Part shown: positions 19,785 through 31,186 of the stretch, piece by piece
Position numbering within the stretch: position 1 is the stretch's first letter
Layout: the number at the start of each line of letters is the position of its first letter
Source: Aegilops tauschii subsp. strangulata
Taxonomy: Eukaryota; Streptophyta; Magnoliopsida; Poales; Poaceae
NCBI RefSeq assembly: GCF_002575655.3
Contig: NC_053037.3
Span: forward strand, 504,688,544 to 504,752,543
Length of the DNA: 64,000 nt
Reading direction: 5' to 3'
Notes under the pieces: generated by a model
What the model was told of the DNA's origin: nothing
Databases searched by the model: none
The model's input: only the letters and a program-made list of their open reading frames with translations
Program-made: the position numbers and the translations under genes

Positions 19785-21377
19785 TGATGTCACTTGAAGC
19801 TAGGTTGGTATTTCCCCAAAGAGGAAGGGATGATGCAGCGCAGCGGCGGTACGTATTTCCCTCAGATATGATACCAAGGTTATCGAATCAATAGGAGAAC
19901 CAAGCAAAACAACGTAAACAGCCCCTACACACAGATAACAAATCCTCGCAACTCGACGTGTTAAAGGGGTTGTCAATCCCTTCCGGGGTACGGCGCCTCA
20001 AGATAGGCAAACGGATGTAAGATAAATAGTAGTAGATTGATAGATCGAACGCCAAATAAAATAAATATAAATAAAACGCAGCAAGGTATTTTTGTATTTT
20101 TTGGTTTAATAGATCTGAAAATAAATGCAAGGAAAAAGTAGATCGCAAGGCAAATATATGAGAAATAAGACCCGGGGGCCGTAGGTTTCACTAGTGTCTT
20201 CTCTCGAGAAAAAAAGCAAACGGTGGGTAAACAAATTACTATTGGGCAATTGATAGAACATCAAATACTCATGACGATATCCAGGCAATGATCATTATAT
20301 AGGCATCACATCCAAGATTAGTTGACCGACTCATGCCTGCATCTACTACCATTACTCCACACATCGACCGATATCCAGCATGCATATAGTGTATTAAGTT
20401 CATGGAGAAACGGAGTAATGCAATAAGAATGATGACATGATGTAGACAAGATCTATCTATGTGGAGATAGACCCCATCGTTTTATCCTTAGTAGAAACGA
20501 TACATACGTGTCGGTTCCCTTTCCGTCACTGGGATCAAGCATCGTAAGATCGAACCCACTACCGGGCACCTCTTCCCATTGCAAGATAAATAGATCAAGT
20601 TGGCCAAACAAAACCCAAATATCAGAGAAGAAATATGAGGCTACAAGCAATCATGCATAAAAAAGATCAAAGAAACTCAAATACTTTCATGGATATAAAA
20701 AGATATAACTGATCATAAACTCGAAGTTTGTCAGATCCCAACAAACACACCGCAAAAGAGTTACATCATATGGATCTCCAAGAGACCATTGTATTGAGAA
20801 TCAAGAGAGGGAGATGAAGCCATCTAGGTACTAACTACGGACCCGAAGGTCTATAAAGAACTACTCACGCATCATCGGAGAGGCACCAATGGAGGTGGTG
20901 AACCCCATCCGAGATGGTGTCTAGATTGGATCTGGTGGTTCTGGAATCTGGGCGGCTGGATGAATATTTCGTCGACGCTTCTAGGGTTTTTGGAATATTG
21001 TGGTATTTATAGAGCAAAGAGGCGGTCCGGGGGGCACCCGAGGTGGGCACAACCCACCAGGGCGCGCCTGGGCCTCCTGGCGCGCCCTGGGGGGTTGTGC
21101 CCCCCTCGGGCCACCCCAGGCGCAGCCAGGGACCGTTGTGTTCCTTTTGGCCCATAAAAATTCTCTGTAAAGTTTTGTGCCATTTGGACTCCGTCTTATA
21201 TTGATTTTCTGCGATGTAAAAACCACGGGAAAAATAGGAACTGGCACTTGGCACTATGTCAATAGGTTAGTATCAAAAAATGATATAAAATGACTATAAA
21301 ATGATTATAAAACACCCTATATTGATAATATAACAGCATGGAACAATCAAAAATTATAGAACGTTGGAGACGTATCA
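19785..21377 (-). repeat. 5' LTR of element G (1.59 kb)
   Basis: On the minus strand it begins TGATACGTCTCCAACG and ends GTGACATCA before the primer site. It is homologous to the LTR of H in opposite orientation (22647-24259). The right flank GGAGG (21378-21382) is the expected half of its target duplication. Confidence 0.9.
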
Positions 21378-21408
21378 GGAGGCAAAACAATAAGCCCCTA
21401 TCTTTCTA

Positions 21409-22266
21409 GGGACAATTGCATTTTTACCCCTAGTTGGTTCCTACCCACGGGTTTTGCCCTTACTTTTCGAGCTTGCTCACTTTTGCCCTTACTTTTTCTG
21501 TCAAGGTCCCTCGAATGCCCTTTCACCGTTTGACCAAAACTTTGAAAATTCATAACTAATTCATATGAACTCGGAAAAATGCAAATAAGATATCAAAGTG
21601 TTCAGATAAACATTACCTTTATGTGCACCTCATTTGCATTCAGGACAAAAGCAGCCTTTAAACTACCTGAGGTAATTAACGTTATTAACATTATTAAAAA
21701 TAAAAAGGTATAAACAATATTTTTTTATGAATAAAAATTACATGCAAATGTAGGTGGTGTTTTCTGAACATCCTGATATCTTATTTGCATTTTTCTGAGT
21801 TCGTATCATCTTGTTAAGAATGTTCTAACGACTATGACCATTATTTGGAAACTTCATAACAAGTTGATACGAACTCAGAAAAATGCAAACAAGATATCAG
21901 GATGTTCAGAAAACATCACCTACATTTGCATGTAATTTTTATTCATGAAAAAAAATATTGTTTATACCTTTTTATTTTTAATAATGTTAATAGATTTAAT
22001 TACCTCAGGTAGTTTAAAGGGTGTTTTTGTCCCGAATGCAAATGATGTGCACATAAAGGTAATGTTTATCTGAACATTTTGATATCTTATTTGCATTTTT
22101 CTGAGTTCATATGAATTAGTTATGAATTTTCAAAGTTTTGGTCAAACGGTCAAAGGCCATTCGAGGGACCTCGACGGAAAAAGTAAGGGCAAAACTGAGC
22201 AAGCTCGAAAAGTAAGGGCAAAACCCGTGGGTAGGAACCAACTAGGGGTAAAAATGCAATTATCCC
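21409..22266. mobile_element. Mutator-type foldback element with full-length inverted arms
   Basis: The 858-base element begins GGGACAATTGCATTTTTACC and ends with its inverse complement. It is flanked by a perfect 9-bp duplication, ATCTTTCTA (21400-21408 and 22267-22275). Nearly its whole length is two inverted arms of about 0.4 kb around a short centre near 21818-21858. Each arm is itself an imperfect palindrome: the block GAACTCRGAAAAATGCAAA recurs four times in alternating orientation. It encodes nothing. Nine-base duplications with long inverted ends are the mark of Mutator-like elements, so this would be a non-autonomous one. Removing it restores continuous element H sequence. Confidence 0.85.
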
Positions 22267-22630
22267 ATCTTTCTATGTGTCCAGTTGAAACGTTTTTCTC
22301 ATGTGTATGCGGTGAGTGTTAGCAATCATAGAAGACTATATGATGGTTGAGTATGTGGAGCTCTTACTTAGACTCTGTTGAATAAGTTGAATTACAATTG
22401 CTTGGTAACTGAGAACATAGGTTGTTGAGTTTCAAGAGAATTCATTGTTTGAACCTAAACGTGTGAATTGGTTGCTACTATAACATGAGAAGTTTTATAA
22501 GAAAGAATTGCTGTTATGATGCTAGGAAAAGTGATTGAAATTATCATTGATCAAACTTTTGCACTTTGCTAGCATTCACACTTCATAAATTATTTCTTTT
22601 ATCATTTACCTACTCGAGGACGAGTAGGAA

Positions 22631-22646
22631 TTAAGCTTGGGGATGT
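22631..22646 (+). promoter_or_regulatory. Purine tract of element H
   Basis: TTAAGCTTGGGGATGT lies immediately before the LTR start TGATACATCTCC. Confidence 0.8.
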
Positions 22647-24259
22647 TGATACATCTCCAACGTATCTATAATTTATGAAGTATTCATGTTGTTTTATTAT
22701 CATACTTGGATGTTTTACAATCATTTTATAGCAACTTTATATCATTTTTGTGACTAACCTATTGACCCAGTGCCCAGTGCTAGTTTCTGTTTTTTGCTTG
22801 TTTTTTACATCGCAGGAAATCAATATCAAACGGAGTCCAAACACCGCGAAACTTTTTCGAGATTTTTTATGGACCAGAATACCCAGGATGGGCCAGAGAA
22901 GCACCTAGGGTGCCCCGAGGGGGGCACAACCCACCAGGGCGTGCCTGGGGGCCCAGGCGTGCCTAGGTGGGTTGTGCCCACCTCAATGGCCTCCCGCACC
23001 CCCTCTTCACCCTATAAATTCCCAAAATTTCCAGAAACCCTCGGGGTTAACCTAGATCAGAAGTTCTGCTGCCACAAGACTCTGTAGCCACCGAAAACAA
23101 ATCTAGACCCTGTTCCGGCACTTTGCCGGAGGGGGAAATCATCATCGGTGGCCATCTTCATCATCCCAGCGGCCACCACGATGAGGAGGCAGTAGTCCAC
23201 CCTCGGGGCTGAGGGTTTGTACCAGTAGCTATGTGTTTAGTCTCTCTCTCTCTCGTGTTCTTGAGATGTCACGATCTTGATGTATCGCGGGCTTTGTTAA
23301 TGTAGTCGGATCATATGGTGTTTTCCCCTCTCTATCTTGTTGTGATGAATTGAGTTTTTCCCTTTGGGATTTCATTGTTACCGGATTGAATACTTTATGG
23401 ATTTGAGAGCACTTTATATATGTCTTACATATGAATACTCGTGGTGACAATGGAGTATCATATTGATTGACCTGATATGTGTTTTGGCATTCAACTTGCG
23501 GATTCCCGCGGTGACATTGGGGTAATCTATGCATAGGGGTTGATGCACGTTCTCGTCTTTTGTTTCTCCGGTAGAAATCTTGGGGCACTCTTTGAAGTTC
23601 TTTGTGTTGGATTGAGTATTATGAATTTGAAATTATTTGGTGTTATTTTAGTACGAACTCTTGGTTAGATCGATCAGAAAGAATAGCTTTGTGTTATTTT
23701 AGTACGAACTCTGGGATAGATTGATCGAAAAGAATAGCTTCGAGGTGGTTCCATACCCTAGAAATGATTTCTTCTTATGTTCTCCGCTAGATAGGAACTT
23801 TGGAGTGATTCTTCGTTGCACGTTGAGGGATGGTTATGTGATCCAAATATATTAGCATTGTTGAGAGATTGCACTAGTGAAAGTACGGACCCTAGGCCTA
23901 ATTTTCAAGCATTACAATACCGTTTTTGTGCCCGTTTACTATTTGCTACCTTGTTGTTTTTATTTATTCAGATTATAAAAATATATGTCTACCATCAATA
24001 TTACACTTTTATCACCATCTCTTCGCCCAACTAGTGCACCTATACAATTTGCCATTGTATTGGGTGTGTTGGGAACACAAGAGATTTCTTGTATTTGGTT
24101 GCAGTGTTGTTTGAGAGAGACCATCTTCATCCTACACCTCCCATGGATTGATAAACCTTAGGTCATCCACTTGAGGGAAAATTTTCTATTGTCCTACAAA
24201 ACTCTGCGCTTGGTGGCCCAACACGAGTCTATAAGAATAAAGTTGCGTAGTAGACATCA
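22647..24259 (+). repeat. 3' LTR of element H (1.61 kb)
   Basis: It begins TGATACATCTCCAACG, ends GTAGTAGACATCA, and is preceded by the purine tract. It contains a short TC microsatellite near 23222-23240. No gene is called in it. Confidence 0.9.
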
Positions 24260-24262
24260 ATT

Positions 24263-24472
24263 GCCAACAATCCAGTTCAGCACTCGAAGACAAAGCACAT
24301 TCAGATCCATCGTCACTTTCTTAGAGATCATGTCATGAAGGATGACATTGATATCATTCATGTCAACATTGAAGAGCAATTGGCAGATATCTTCACGAAG
24401 CCTTTGGATGAGAAAAAGTTTTGCAAGCTGCGGTGTGAGCTAAATATCATAGAATCCTCGAATGTCCTGTGA
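24263..24472 (+). pseudogene. pol: C-terminal RNase H of copia element J
   Basis: Seventy codons, ending in TGA, read the typical end of a Ty1/copia polyprotein: SKTKHIQIHRHFLRD, then HVNIEEQLADIFTKPLDE and FCKLRCELNI. The His-Phe-Arg and QLADIFTKPL blocks mark the RNase H C terminus, which would degrade the RNA strand during reverse transcription. The upstream part is cut off by the insertion of element H at 24259/24260 and lies outside the window. The frame itself is open, and it is the only pol remnant of J here. Confidence 0.9.
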
Positions 24473-24864
24473 ATGGACACACATCCTAACGCTTATGCAT
24501 GTTGATGACTTAGACGTGCAACACACGAAGTAACGTATATCTTCAATTCATGAAGACTTACCCTCTAAGTGTGAATACATTAATGTGGAATTTGACTTCA
24601 GAGCGCCACGATAATTGTGCGCCGTGTCTGGGTCTAATACTTCCTATACGGTGGGTAACACCACCACCAGACTTTCTTGAAGATTTTCATTTGGCTTCAT
24701 GTGTGCATTATCTTCATATTTGGTTTGTCTTCAACATTGATTTGACTTCAACGTTGATATTCACAATGTTGTTTTGGTCTTCATTGATATATGTGTGTGT
24801 GTGTGTGCGTGCGTGTGTGTGTGTGATGTCCTCTACATCATTCACTTATATCTGTGTCTTCATA
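24473..24864 (+). other. Element J downstream of pol, with a GT microsatellite
   Basis: There is no gene. A GT-rich run (about 24789-24826) is interrupted by GC steps. The region then meets LTR L at 24865. Confidence 0.6.
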
Positions 24865-25205
24865 TGTCACATCCCTAGCTTCTGACATTGCACTAGGCTA
24901 ACTTCATGTGTGCATCATGTTTAAACTTTGAAAGAAGCTGTCGGGACCGTGATTCTATGCCACACCGATCTAGCCTGTAACACCTCATATCACTTTGCGG
25001 CCTCACGCACGGTATTCCCACGGGTGTCGCCTTACCATGGCCCGGGACCGTTTGCACCTTTTGGCTCACGTATATGATAGTGTGGCTAGCATCCATATGA
25101 TAGAGAACCCCGGCCGACATGACTAGTCGTGAACCCAAAGTGGCACTAACTTACGGGGACAGGCATACATGAATCAACATCGAGCATGTCGGTCAGCAGC
25201 GTGCG

Positions 25206-25415
25206 AATCCGGGCTGTAGCACTGGACTAACAGGACTCTGGGAACCCGGGCAGTAGCAGGCTAGGCAGGACTCCGGATGTCACCGCGTGACATTTCCCCG
25301 AAGGAACAGACATAGGAACGAAGTGAAACCCATGCCGGCCAGTCAAGTCTTCCGGAGCAGTAGTGCTGGGCTAGCAGGACTCCAGTAAATCGGGCTGTAG
25401 CGGACTACCATGGCT
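25206..25415. repeat. Imperfect short repeats in the element E 3' LTR
   Basis: Two adjacent units and a third further on share CGGGCTGTAGC and CAGGACTCCGG. The same set is present in the 5' LTR (about 34229-34440). Confidence 0.6.
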
Positions 25416-25831
25416 CGGAGGAAGCACTAGACTACATTTCCCCATAAGAGAGGCTACCAAGGATAGACAACTAGGTTGTCGGATCCCACACATATCAATA
25501 CACGTTACACGTACGCATAACATGCAAGTACGTGCTGTACAACATGGCATCACAACATAACGCAAACTCATAGAGATAAAAGGCCCAGAAGAGCCACATG
25601 GCATTAAGTACAACAGGGGTCACATGACCCATCATTCAGAGCATACAAGCAACGGAAGCATTACATGTCTGAGTACAGACAACTACAAAAGAAAAGGGCG
25701 AGAAGCCTGACTATCTACAAGACCCTCCCAAGGGTACAAGATCGTAGCTGAGGTACAAGGTACTCGTCGAAGTCCAAGCGGAACTACTAATAAGACTGAA
25801 GTCTCCGCTGCAAAAACATAAATAAAGCAAC

Positions 25832-25854
25832 ATGAGTACAAAGGTACTCAGCAA
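25832..25854 (-). other. GAGTAC hairpin in the element E 3' LTR
   Basis: GAGTAC, four bases, GTACTC on the minus strand, preceded by CTTGCT. It lies about 0.9 kb from the LTR's 3' end. Confidence 0.6.
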
Positions 25855-27525
25855 GACTTACATCAGATCCTATCATTCATGCATTTGTATCAAGAAGGTA
25901 GTGGGGGGTTTAGTTGCAGCAAGCCAGCTTTGACTCAGTGGCTATCCTGTTCTACGACTACGAGAAACTTCTTTGAGGTAAGAAGGCGCACACGAGTCCA
26001 CTAATCACCACCTCAATACACCACTATGGATTCATTCCCGAATCACTACGAGAAGCCATCCATAGCACTCACACTTATCTTGAGCATTTTAGAGTATCCA
26101 CTTCAAGTTGTCTATGTACCACGTAAGCATCCAAGAAGTCCATAACCGAGGACACGGCTATTCGAATAGATCATGATAACCCTGCAGGGGTGTACTGCTT
26201 CACACACGCTCTCGCCACTTACCGCCATGTACACGTCATGTACCTCGGCAACCTTCAAGCGGAAGCCTGGCGAGGGTGTCGGCCACGACATGACTAACCA
26301 CACAAGACTCTAGTCCAGGTTTATCGCCTATTCGGGTTCCATCCGCAAGGAGATCCGGCCGGGATGTCACTCATGGCCCCAAACAATGTGTGCAGGGTTC
26401 CCGAGCCCCCCATCTGGGTGCCACTCGGTACACCAGGTCACATGTGCCTAGTCTGTCCCAAGCCCACCCTGCTGGGTGCCACTCGGTAGAAAAATAGCAC
26501 TACCTACAAACACCAGAAACTATTTGCAACTCCTGGACAGAGATCAAGGCGGTTAATAAGTCGAGAGAGCTTGGAGCGCCAGGAGCCCAATGTGTGGTAG
26601 TAGCTAGTCATTGGACAACTTACACAGAACTCGGTTCTTAAGGATGGTCCCAATGAGACAACCCACCATGTACTCCTACATGGCCTCTCACCCGCTACCT
26701 TTGCCAAATCGTGTTCACACGCTTAACTCTCGGCACCAGAACATATCGTAACACTCCAATTCATTCCCAATGAACCAGACCTGACACAACTCTAAGCAAT
26801 AGCAGGCATGGCATGGTAGGAACAAAACATGGCTCAATCAACTCCTACACATGCTAGTGGGTTTCAACTATTTACTGTGGCAATGACAGGTCATGCAAAG
26901 GAATGGGTTCAACTACCGCAGCATAAAGTAGCAGTTGAATCGTTGTTGTCCTAATGCATAAAAGAGAGCAGGAGTGAGAGAGTAGGATTGTATCGGAATG
27001 AACAAGGGGGTTTGCTTGCCTGGTAGATCAACAGGGTGGCACTGCTCCTCAGACAGGTACTCTGGAACACTCTCCGAAGCAGGACCTATCGAGAAGGAAC
27101 GGTGTCGACAATCAAAACGCAATCATATGCAACAATATGATGCATGAATATGGCATGAATATATGATGTGTTTTGAGCCAATGCATTTAGCATTCAACTT
27201 GGAAGAGATCCATTTGAACCAAAGGTTAAAATGCAACTCTAATATAAGTCCCTTTAAATGCCATAAGAGTGTTTTCATATATACAGCATGTATAGGTTGG
27301 TTTTTCATGCATGAAAATGGCACAGATGGATATATTGAATTTTTCTGATCATTTTGCATATATAAATTATTTAAATCTGAGCTACGGTTGAATTTCTATG
27401 AATTTTTGAAGTTTATATCATTTTCTGCAATTTCCTGATTTAATTTAAATCTAGAAAATGAATAACTGCGTCAGCACTGCGTCATGCTTGCGTCACCAGG
27501 TCAACGGCGCTGACTGGGGTCAAAC

Positions 27526-27550
27526 CTGACGTGTGGGGTCCACACGTCAG
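27526..27550. promoter_or_regulatory. Perfect GGGNCCC-type palindrome in the element E 3' LTR
   Basis: CTGACGTGTGG and CCACACGTCAG form a perfect 11-bp inverted repeat around three bases. It lies about 1.46 kb from the LTR start. Confidence 0.7.
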
Positions 27551-28981
27551 TGTCACAGGTTAAACAGGGGGTTTAACTTATCCTAAATACAGGGTTAGTG
27601 GCGCTAGGGCCCACTGGTCAGTGTCAGGGGCTTAGGTTAGGTGGTGATTAGCACTGAGCTAATCACCTGACCGACGGGGCCCACCGTCAGACCGGCGAGG
27701 TCGTTGTCGGCGACCTCAGGACGCGGCGGCGTCCGCGTTACAGGCCACGGGGGCGGCGGCTAAGGGCACCTGGGCGTAGCCCGGGCTCTCGCGCATCTGG
27801 TGGGGCAGGAAGGAGGAGGAGGGGAGGCCGGAGCTCGGCCAAGTGCGGTGAGGTGCTGCGGGGAACAGGGGAGTGAGCGGAGAGGCTCTACGGCCTCCTG
27901 GCGTCACCAGGAGCACGGTGACGCGCTCGGTTGTGGCCTGCGGTGGCCAGGGTGACGGCGGCGACATGGACGGCGGCGAGGAGCTACGGCCATGGTGGGG
28001 GTCGGGGCTACAGCGCGGGAACGGAGAAACGGAGAGAGGGGAACGGGGCAGGAGCTCACGGTGGACTCGACGGCGTCGTCAGAGAGCTCGGGGACGCACT
28101 GGAGACGGTGGGGCAGTGAAGACGATCTCCGGCGGCCGGAGATGAAGACGACGGCGCTGGAGGCGCTCCAGGGCCTCCCGAGGCGCGTGGCTCGACGGAG
28201 AGGTAGCCGGCGACGTGGCGGAGCTTCTGGGCACGACGGAGGTGCGAGGGGACGGCGGTGGCTGCGGCAGCAGCGAGCGGCGGCAACGGTAGCGTTCGGC
28301 TGGGTCAAGAGAGAGAGAGAACCAGGGGAGGAGGGGAAATGGGAGAGAGTGAGAGTGGCTTGGGGGGTCGCGTGGCGACGTCCGGGCGTTCCAGGCGACG
28401 AGAGGGAGAAGCAGGAGGTGGTGCGCATGCGCGCTGGCGGCGAGCGCGTGCCCATGGTCCTCCTGGCGCGAGGAAGGGGACGACTGGCACGGCCGGCTGG
28501 CTGGGCTGGCCTGCTGGGCCGCTGGGCCAGGCCAGGCTGCACAGGGAGGTAAGTGCAGGTCGGTTTTCTTCCTCTCTTTCTATTTTTGTTTTCTGTAATT
28601 TGTTTTGATTTAGTTTTAAACACTAAATCATTTTATTTACTTCTGTCAATTTTTGTAGGAACTAGTTGGATTGCTCCAAAACTCCTCACCAATTAACAGA
28701 ATTTTTGGACATATATTATATATATATAGCAAATATATATCCAAAGCAAATAATTATGCATTAATTCCAAATGGCCAAAATAAATACTTATGAGCTCCTG
28801 AAAATATTGGTTGATTTTTATCTCTATCCAATATTTTCAGAGAGTAACATGAACATTTTCTTGGACCTTTTTGGAGCAATTTTTATCTGGGTCATTTCCA
28901 GAAATAATTTCTGAGGGTTTCACAAATCCCCATTTCAAATTTAAATGAAATTTAAACATGATGCACACATGACTAGCTAGT

Positions 28982-31186
28982 CTAGGTCATACCAGAACTA
29001 GGGACGTGACAACTCGCCCCACTTGAAAGAATCTCATCCCGAGATTCAGGGGTCGATGGAAAGTAGGTGGGGTACTCCAGTCGAAGACGATCTTCTCGCT
29101 CCCAAGTAGCTTCTCTCTCAGAATGATGAGACCACTGAACCTTGAGAAACTTAATGTTCTGACGTCGGTTAACACGCTCTGCTTGATCAAGGATGCGAAC
29201 AGGGTACTCTCGATATGTGAGGTTATCTTGGAGATCAAGCATTTCGTGGTCCACTCCACGGATGGGATCCGAGAAGGAACGCCTGAGTTGAGAGACGTGG
29301 AAGACATCATGGACTTGAGAAAGATGTGGGGGTAGTTCCAACTGGTAGGAAACCTCTCCTTGTTTAGCGAGAATGCGAAAAGGACCAATGTAACGAGGAG
29401 CCAACTTGCCCTTGATACCGAAATGATGGGTACCCTTTAGAGGAGTAACCCGAAGGTAAGCCTTGTCGCCAACTTCATAAGCCACTTCCTTATGACGACG
29501 GTCATACTGGCTCTTTTGACGAGACTGGGATGTTTTCAAATTCTCACGAATGATGCGAACTTGCTCTTCTGCCTCCTGGATCATGTCCGGTCCAAAGAAT
29601 TGTCTTTCACCGGTTTCTGACCAGTTCAAAGGTGTTCGACATCTTCGTCCATACAGAATTTCGAAAGGGGCTTTCTTAAGACTGGATTGGTAGCTATTGT
29701 TATAAGCAAACTCGGCGAAAGGAAGACACTTCTCCCAATCCATACCGAATGAGATAACGCAAGATCTAAGCATGTCTTCGAGAATTTGGTTGACCCTTTC
29801 CACCTGACCACTTGATTGAGGGTGGAAAGCGGTACTGAAGGAAAGATGGGTGCCCATGGTAGTTTGGAAACTCTCCCAGAAATGAGAAGTGAAAAGACTA
29901 CCACAGTCTGAATTGATCTCTAGTGGAACACCATGAAGTGAAACTATTCGAGAAATATATAAGTCAGCGAGCTGACTAGCGGTGATATTCTCTCGAACAG
30001 GTAGGAAGTGAGCCACTTTGGAAAGACGATCAATGATTACGAAGATAGCATTATTCCCTCTCTTGGTCTTGGGAAAGCCGGTGATGAAGTCCATACCAAC
30101 TTTATCCCATTTCCACTCAGGAATAGCTAAAGGCTGAAGGGTGCCAGCAGGTCTTTGATGTTCTGCCTTAACGCGATGACAAACGTCACAGTTAGCAATG
30201 AACTGAGCGATTTCTCTCTTCATCCTAGTCCACCAGAACCTCTGGCGTAGGTCCTGATACATCTTAGTACTACCGGGATGAATAGTGAGAGGAGATTCAT
30301 GAGCCTCCTTAAGGATTAGTTGCCGAAGATGTTGATTCTTGGGAACCACCAAGCGATTCTCAAAGAAAACAACACCTTGATCATCTATAGAGAAACTTCC
30401 ACCAACTCCCTTATTAATGTTTCTCTTGATCCGGGAAATTCCCGTATCCTGCTTCTGAGCAGAGATGATCTGATCCACAACAGTAGGTTTCGCCACCAAG
30501 GTAGAAAGGAATCCGTGAGGAGCAATGTGAAGATTAAGCTTACAGAATTCCTCATGGAGAAGTGGTTGGCCCTGCTGCAACATAAGATTGTTGCAATAGG
30601 ACTTACGACTTAGCGCATCAGCCATGACATTGCCCTTGCCCAGGGTGTAGGTAATCCCTAAGTCGTAATCTGAGATCAACTCCAACCAACGTCTTTGCCT
30701 AAGGTTCAAATCTGGTTGGGTGAAGATATACTTGAGACTCTGGTGATCGGTGTAAATCTTGCAACGTTTACCGAGAAGGTAATGTCGCCATGTCTTAAGT
30801 GCATAGACTACGGCTGCAAGCTCTAGATCATGTGTAGGATAATTCTCCTCATGTGGATGCAACTGTCGAGATGCATAGGCAATCACATGACGATCCTGCA
30901 TAAGAATGCAACCTAGTCCCTGTCGTGAGGCGTCGCAGTAGATAACAAAGTCTTTAGTGAAATCCGGTGGCACAAGTATGGGGGCAGAAGTCAGGCGTCT
31001 TTTCAGTTCCTGAAAACTGTATTCACACTGTGGGGACCACTCAAACTTTTTATCCTTCTTGAGAAGTTCCGTGAGGGGTTTGGCTACTTTGGAGAAGTTT
31101 TCAACGAAGCGGCAACAATAACTGGCTAGACCAAGGAAACTCCTAACTTGTTTAACTGTCTCAGGTGGAGTCCAATCAAGAACGGC
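28982..31186 (-). pseudogene. pol: Element E RNase H, integrase and chromodomain-like tail
   Basis: From the Met at 30973 the frame is open for 663 codons, and it continues the upstream frame after one TAG. RNase H shows YCDAS (Asp14), TDHQS (Asp76) and ADALS (Asp119). Integrase shows the zinc-binding His225, His232, Cys262, Cys265, then the catalytic Asp295 (GMDF), Asp356 and Glu392. The residue after Asp356 is Cys where Arg is usual, a C-to-T change. The last 70 residues (PVRILD, KVQWSHH, ATWE) resemble a chromodomain, which in this lineage guides insertion into chromatin. The frame ends inside the 3' LTR, beyond the purine tract. The rest of RNase H's N terminus precedes the Met. Confidence 0.93.
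29012..29032 (-). promoter_or_regulatory. Purine tract of element E
   Basis: The minus strand reads TCAAGTGGGGCGAGT before the LTR start TGTCACGTCC. It is coding DNA, since the polyprotein reads through it into the LTR. Confidence 0.7.

Larger units (their letters stand above)
16120..21377 (-). mobile_element. Element G: Athila-like LTR retrotransposon without recognisable pol
   Basis: The minus-strand order is 5' LTR (21377 to 19785), primer site (19773-19761), internal region, purine tract (16248-16234), and a 114-base stub of the 3' LTR (16233 to 16120) cut by element C. LTRs start TGATACGTCTCCAACG. The primer site TGGCGCCGTTGGG is of the tRNA-Asp kind used by the Athila lineage. The internal 3.5 kb is AT-rich and shows only short relic frames, so it is non-autonomous or strongly decayed. 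I believe the family is of the Sabrina/WHAM type, from memory. Confidence 0.8.
21378..24259 (+). mobile_element. Element H: 3' part of a plus-strand Athila-like element
   Basis: This comprises an internal fragment (21378-21408 and 22267-22646), a purine tract and the 3' LTR (22647-24259). Element G interrupts the internal region at 21377/21378, and the foldback element at 21409-22266 sits inside the fragment. The right flank ATTGC (24260-24264) is copia sequence of element J, so H inserted into J. Its 5' part lies left of the window. No coding sequence remains here. Confidence 0.82.
24939..29011 (-). repeat. 3' LTR of element E (4.07 kb)
   Basis: Runs from TGTCGGGACC to GGGACGTGACA. It contains the GAGTAC hairpin (25832-25854), the palindrome (27526-27550), GC-rich DNA at 27660-28560 and an AT run near 28722-28740. 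The open frames in the GC-rich block are not called as genes. Confidence 0.93.

Noticed and set aside
24789..24826. The GT run as a regulatory or Z-DNA site
   Set aside because: It is a short interrupted microsatellite in decayed copia sequence, and nothing else supports a function.
27716..28623. Long overlapping open frames on both strands in GC-rich DNA of E's 3' LTR, with similar sets at 36660-37643, 38373-39392, 47470-48640, 56600-57460 and 62700-63420
   Set aside because: They overlap in several frames and strands, are low-complexity (Arg, Pro, Gly, Ala), differ between LTR copies, and coincide with high GC content, so they look like chance frames.
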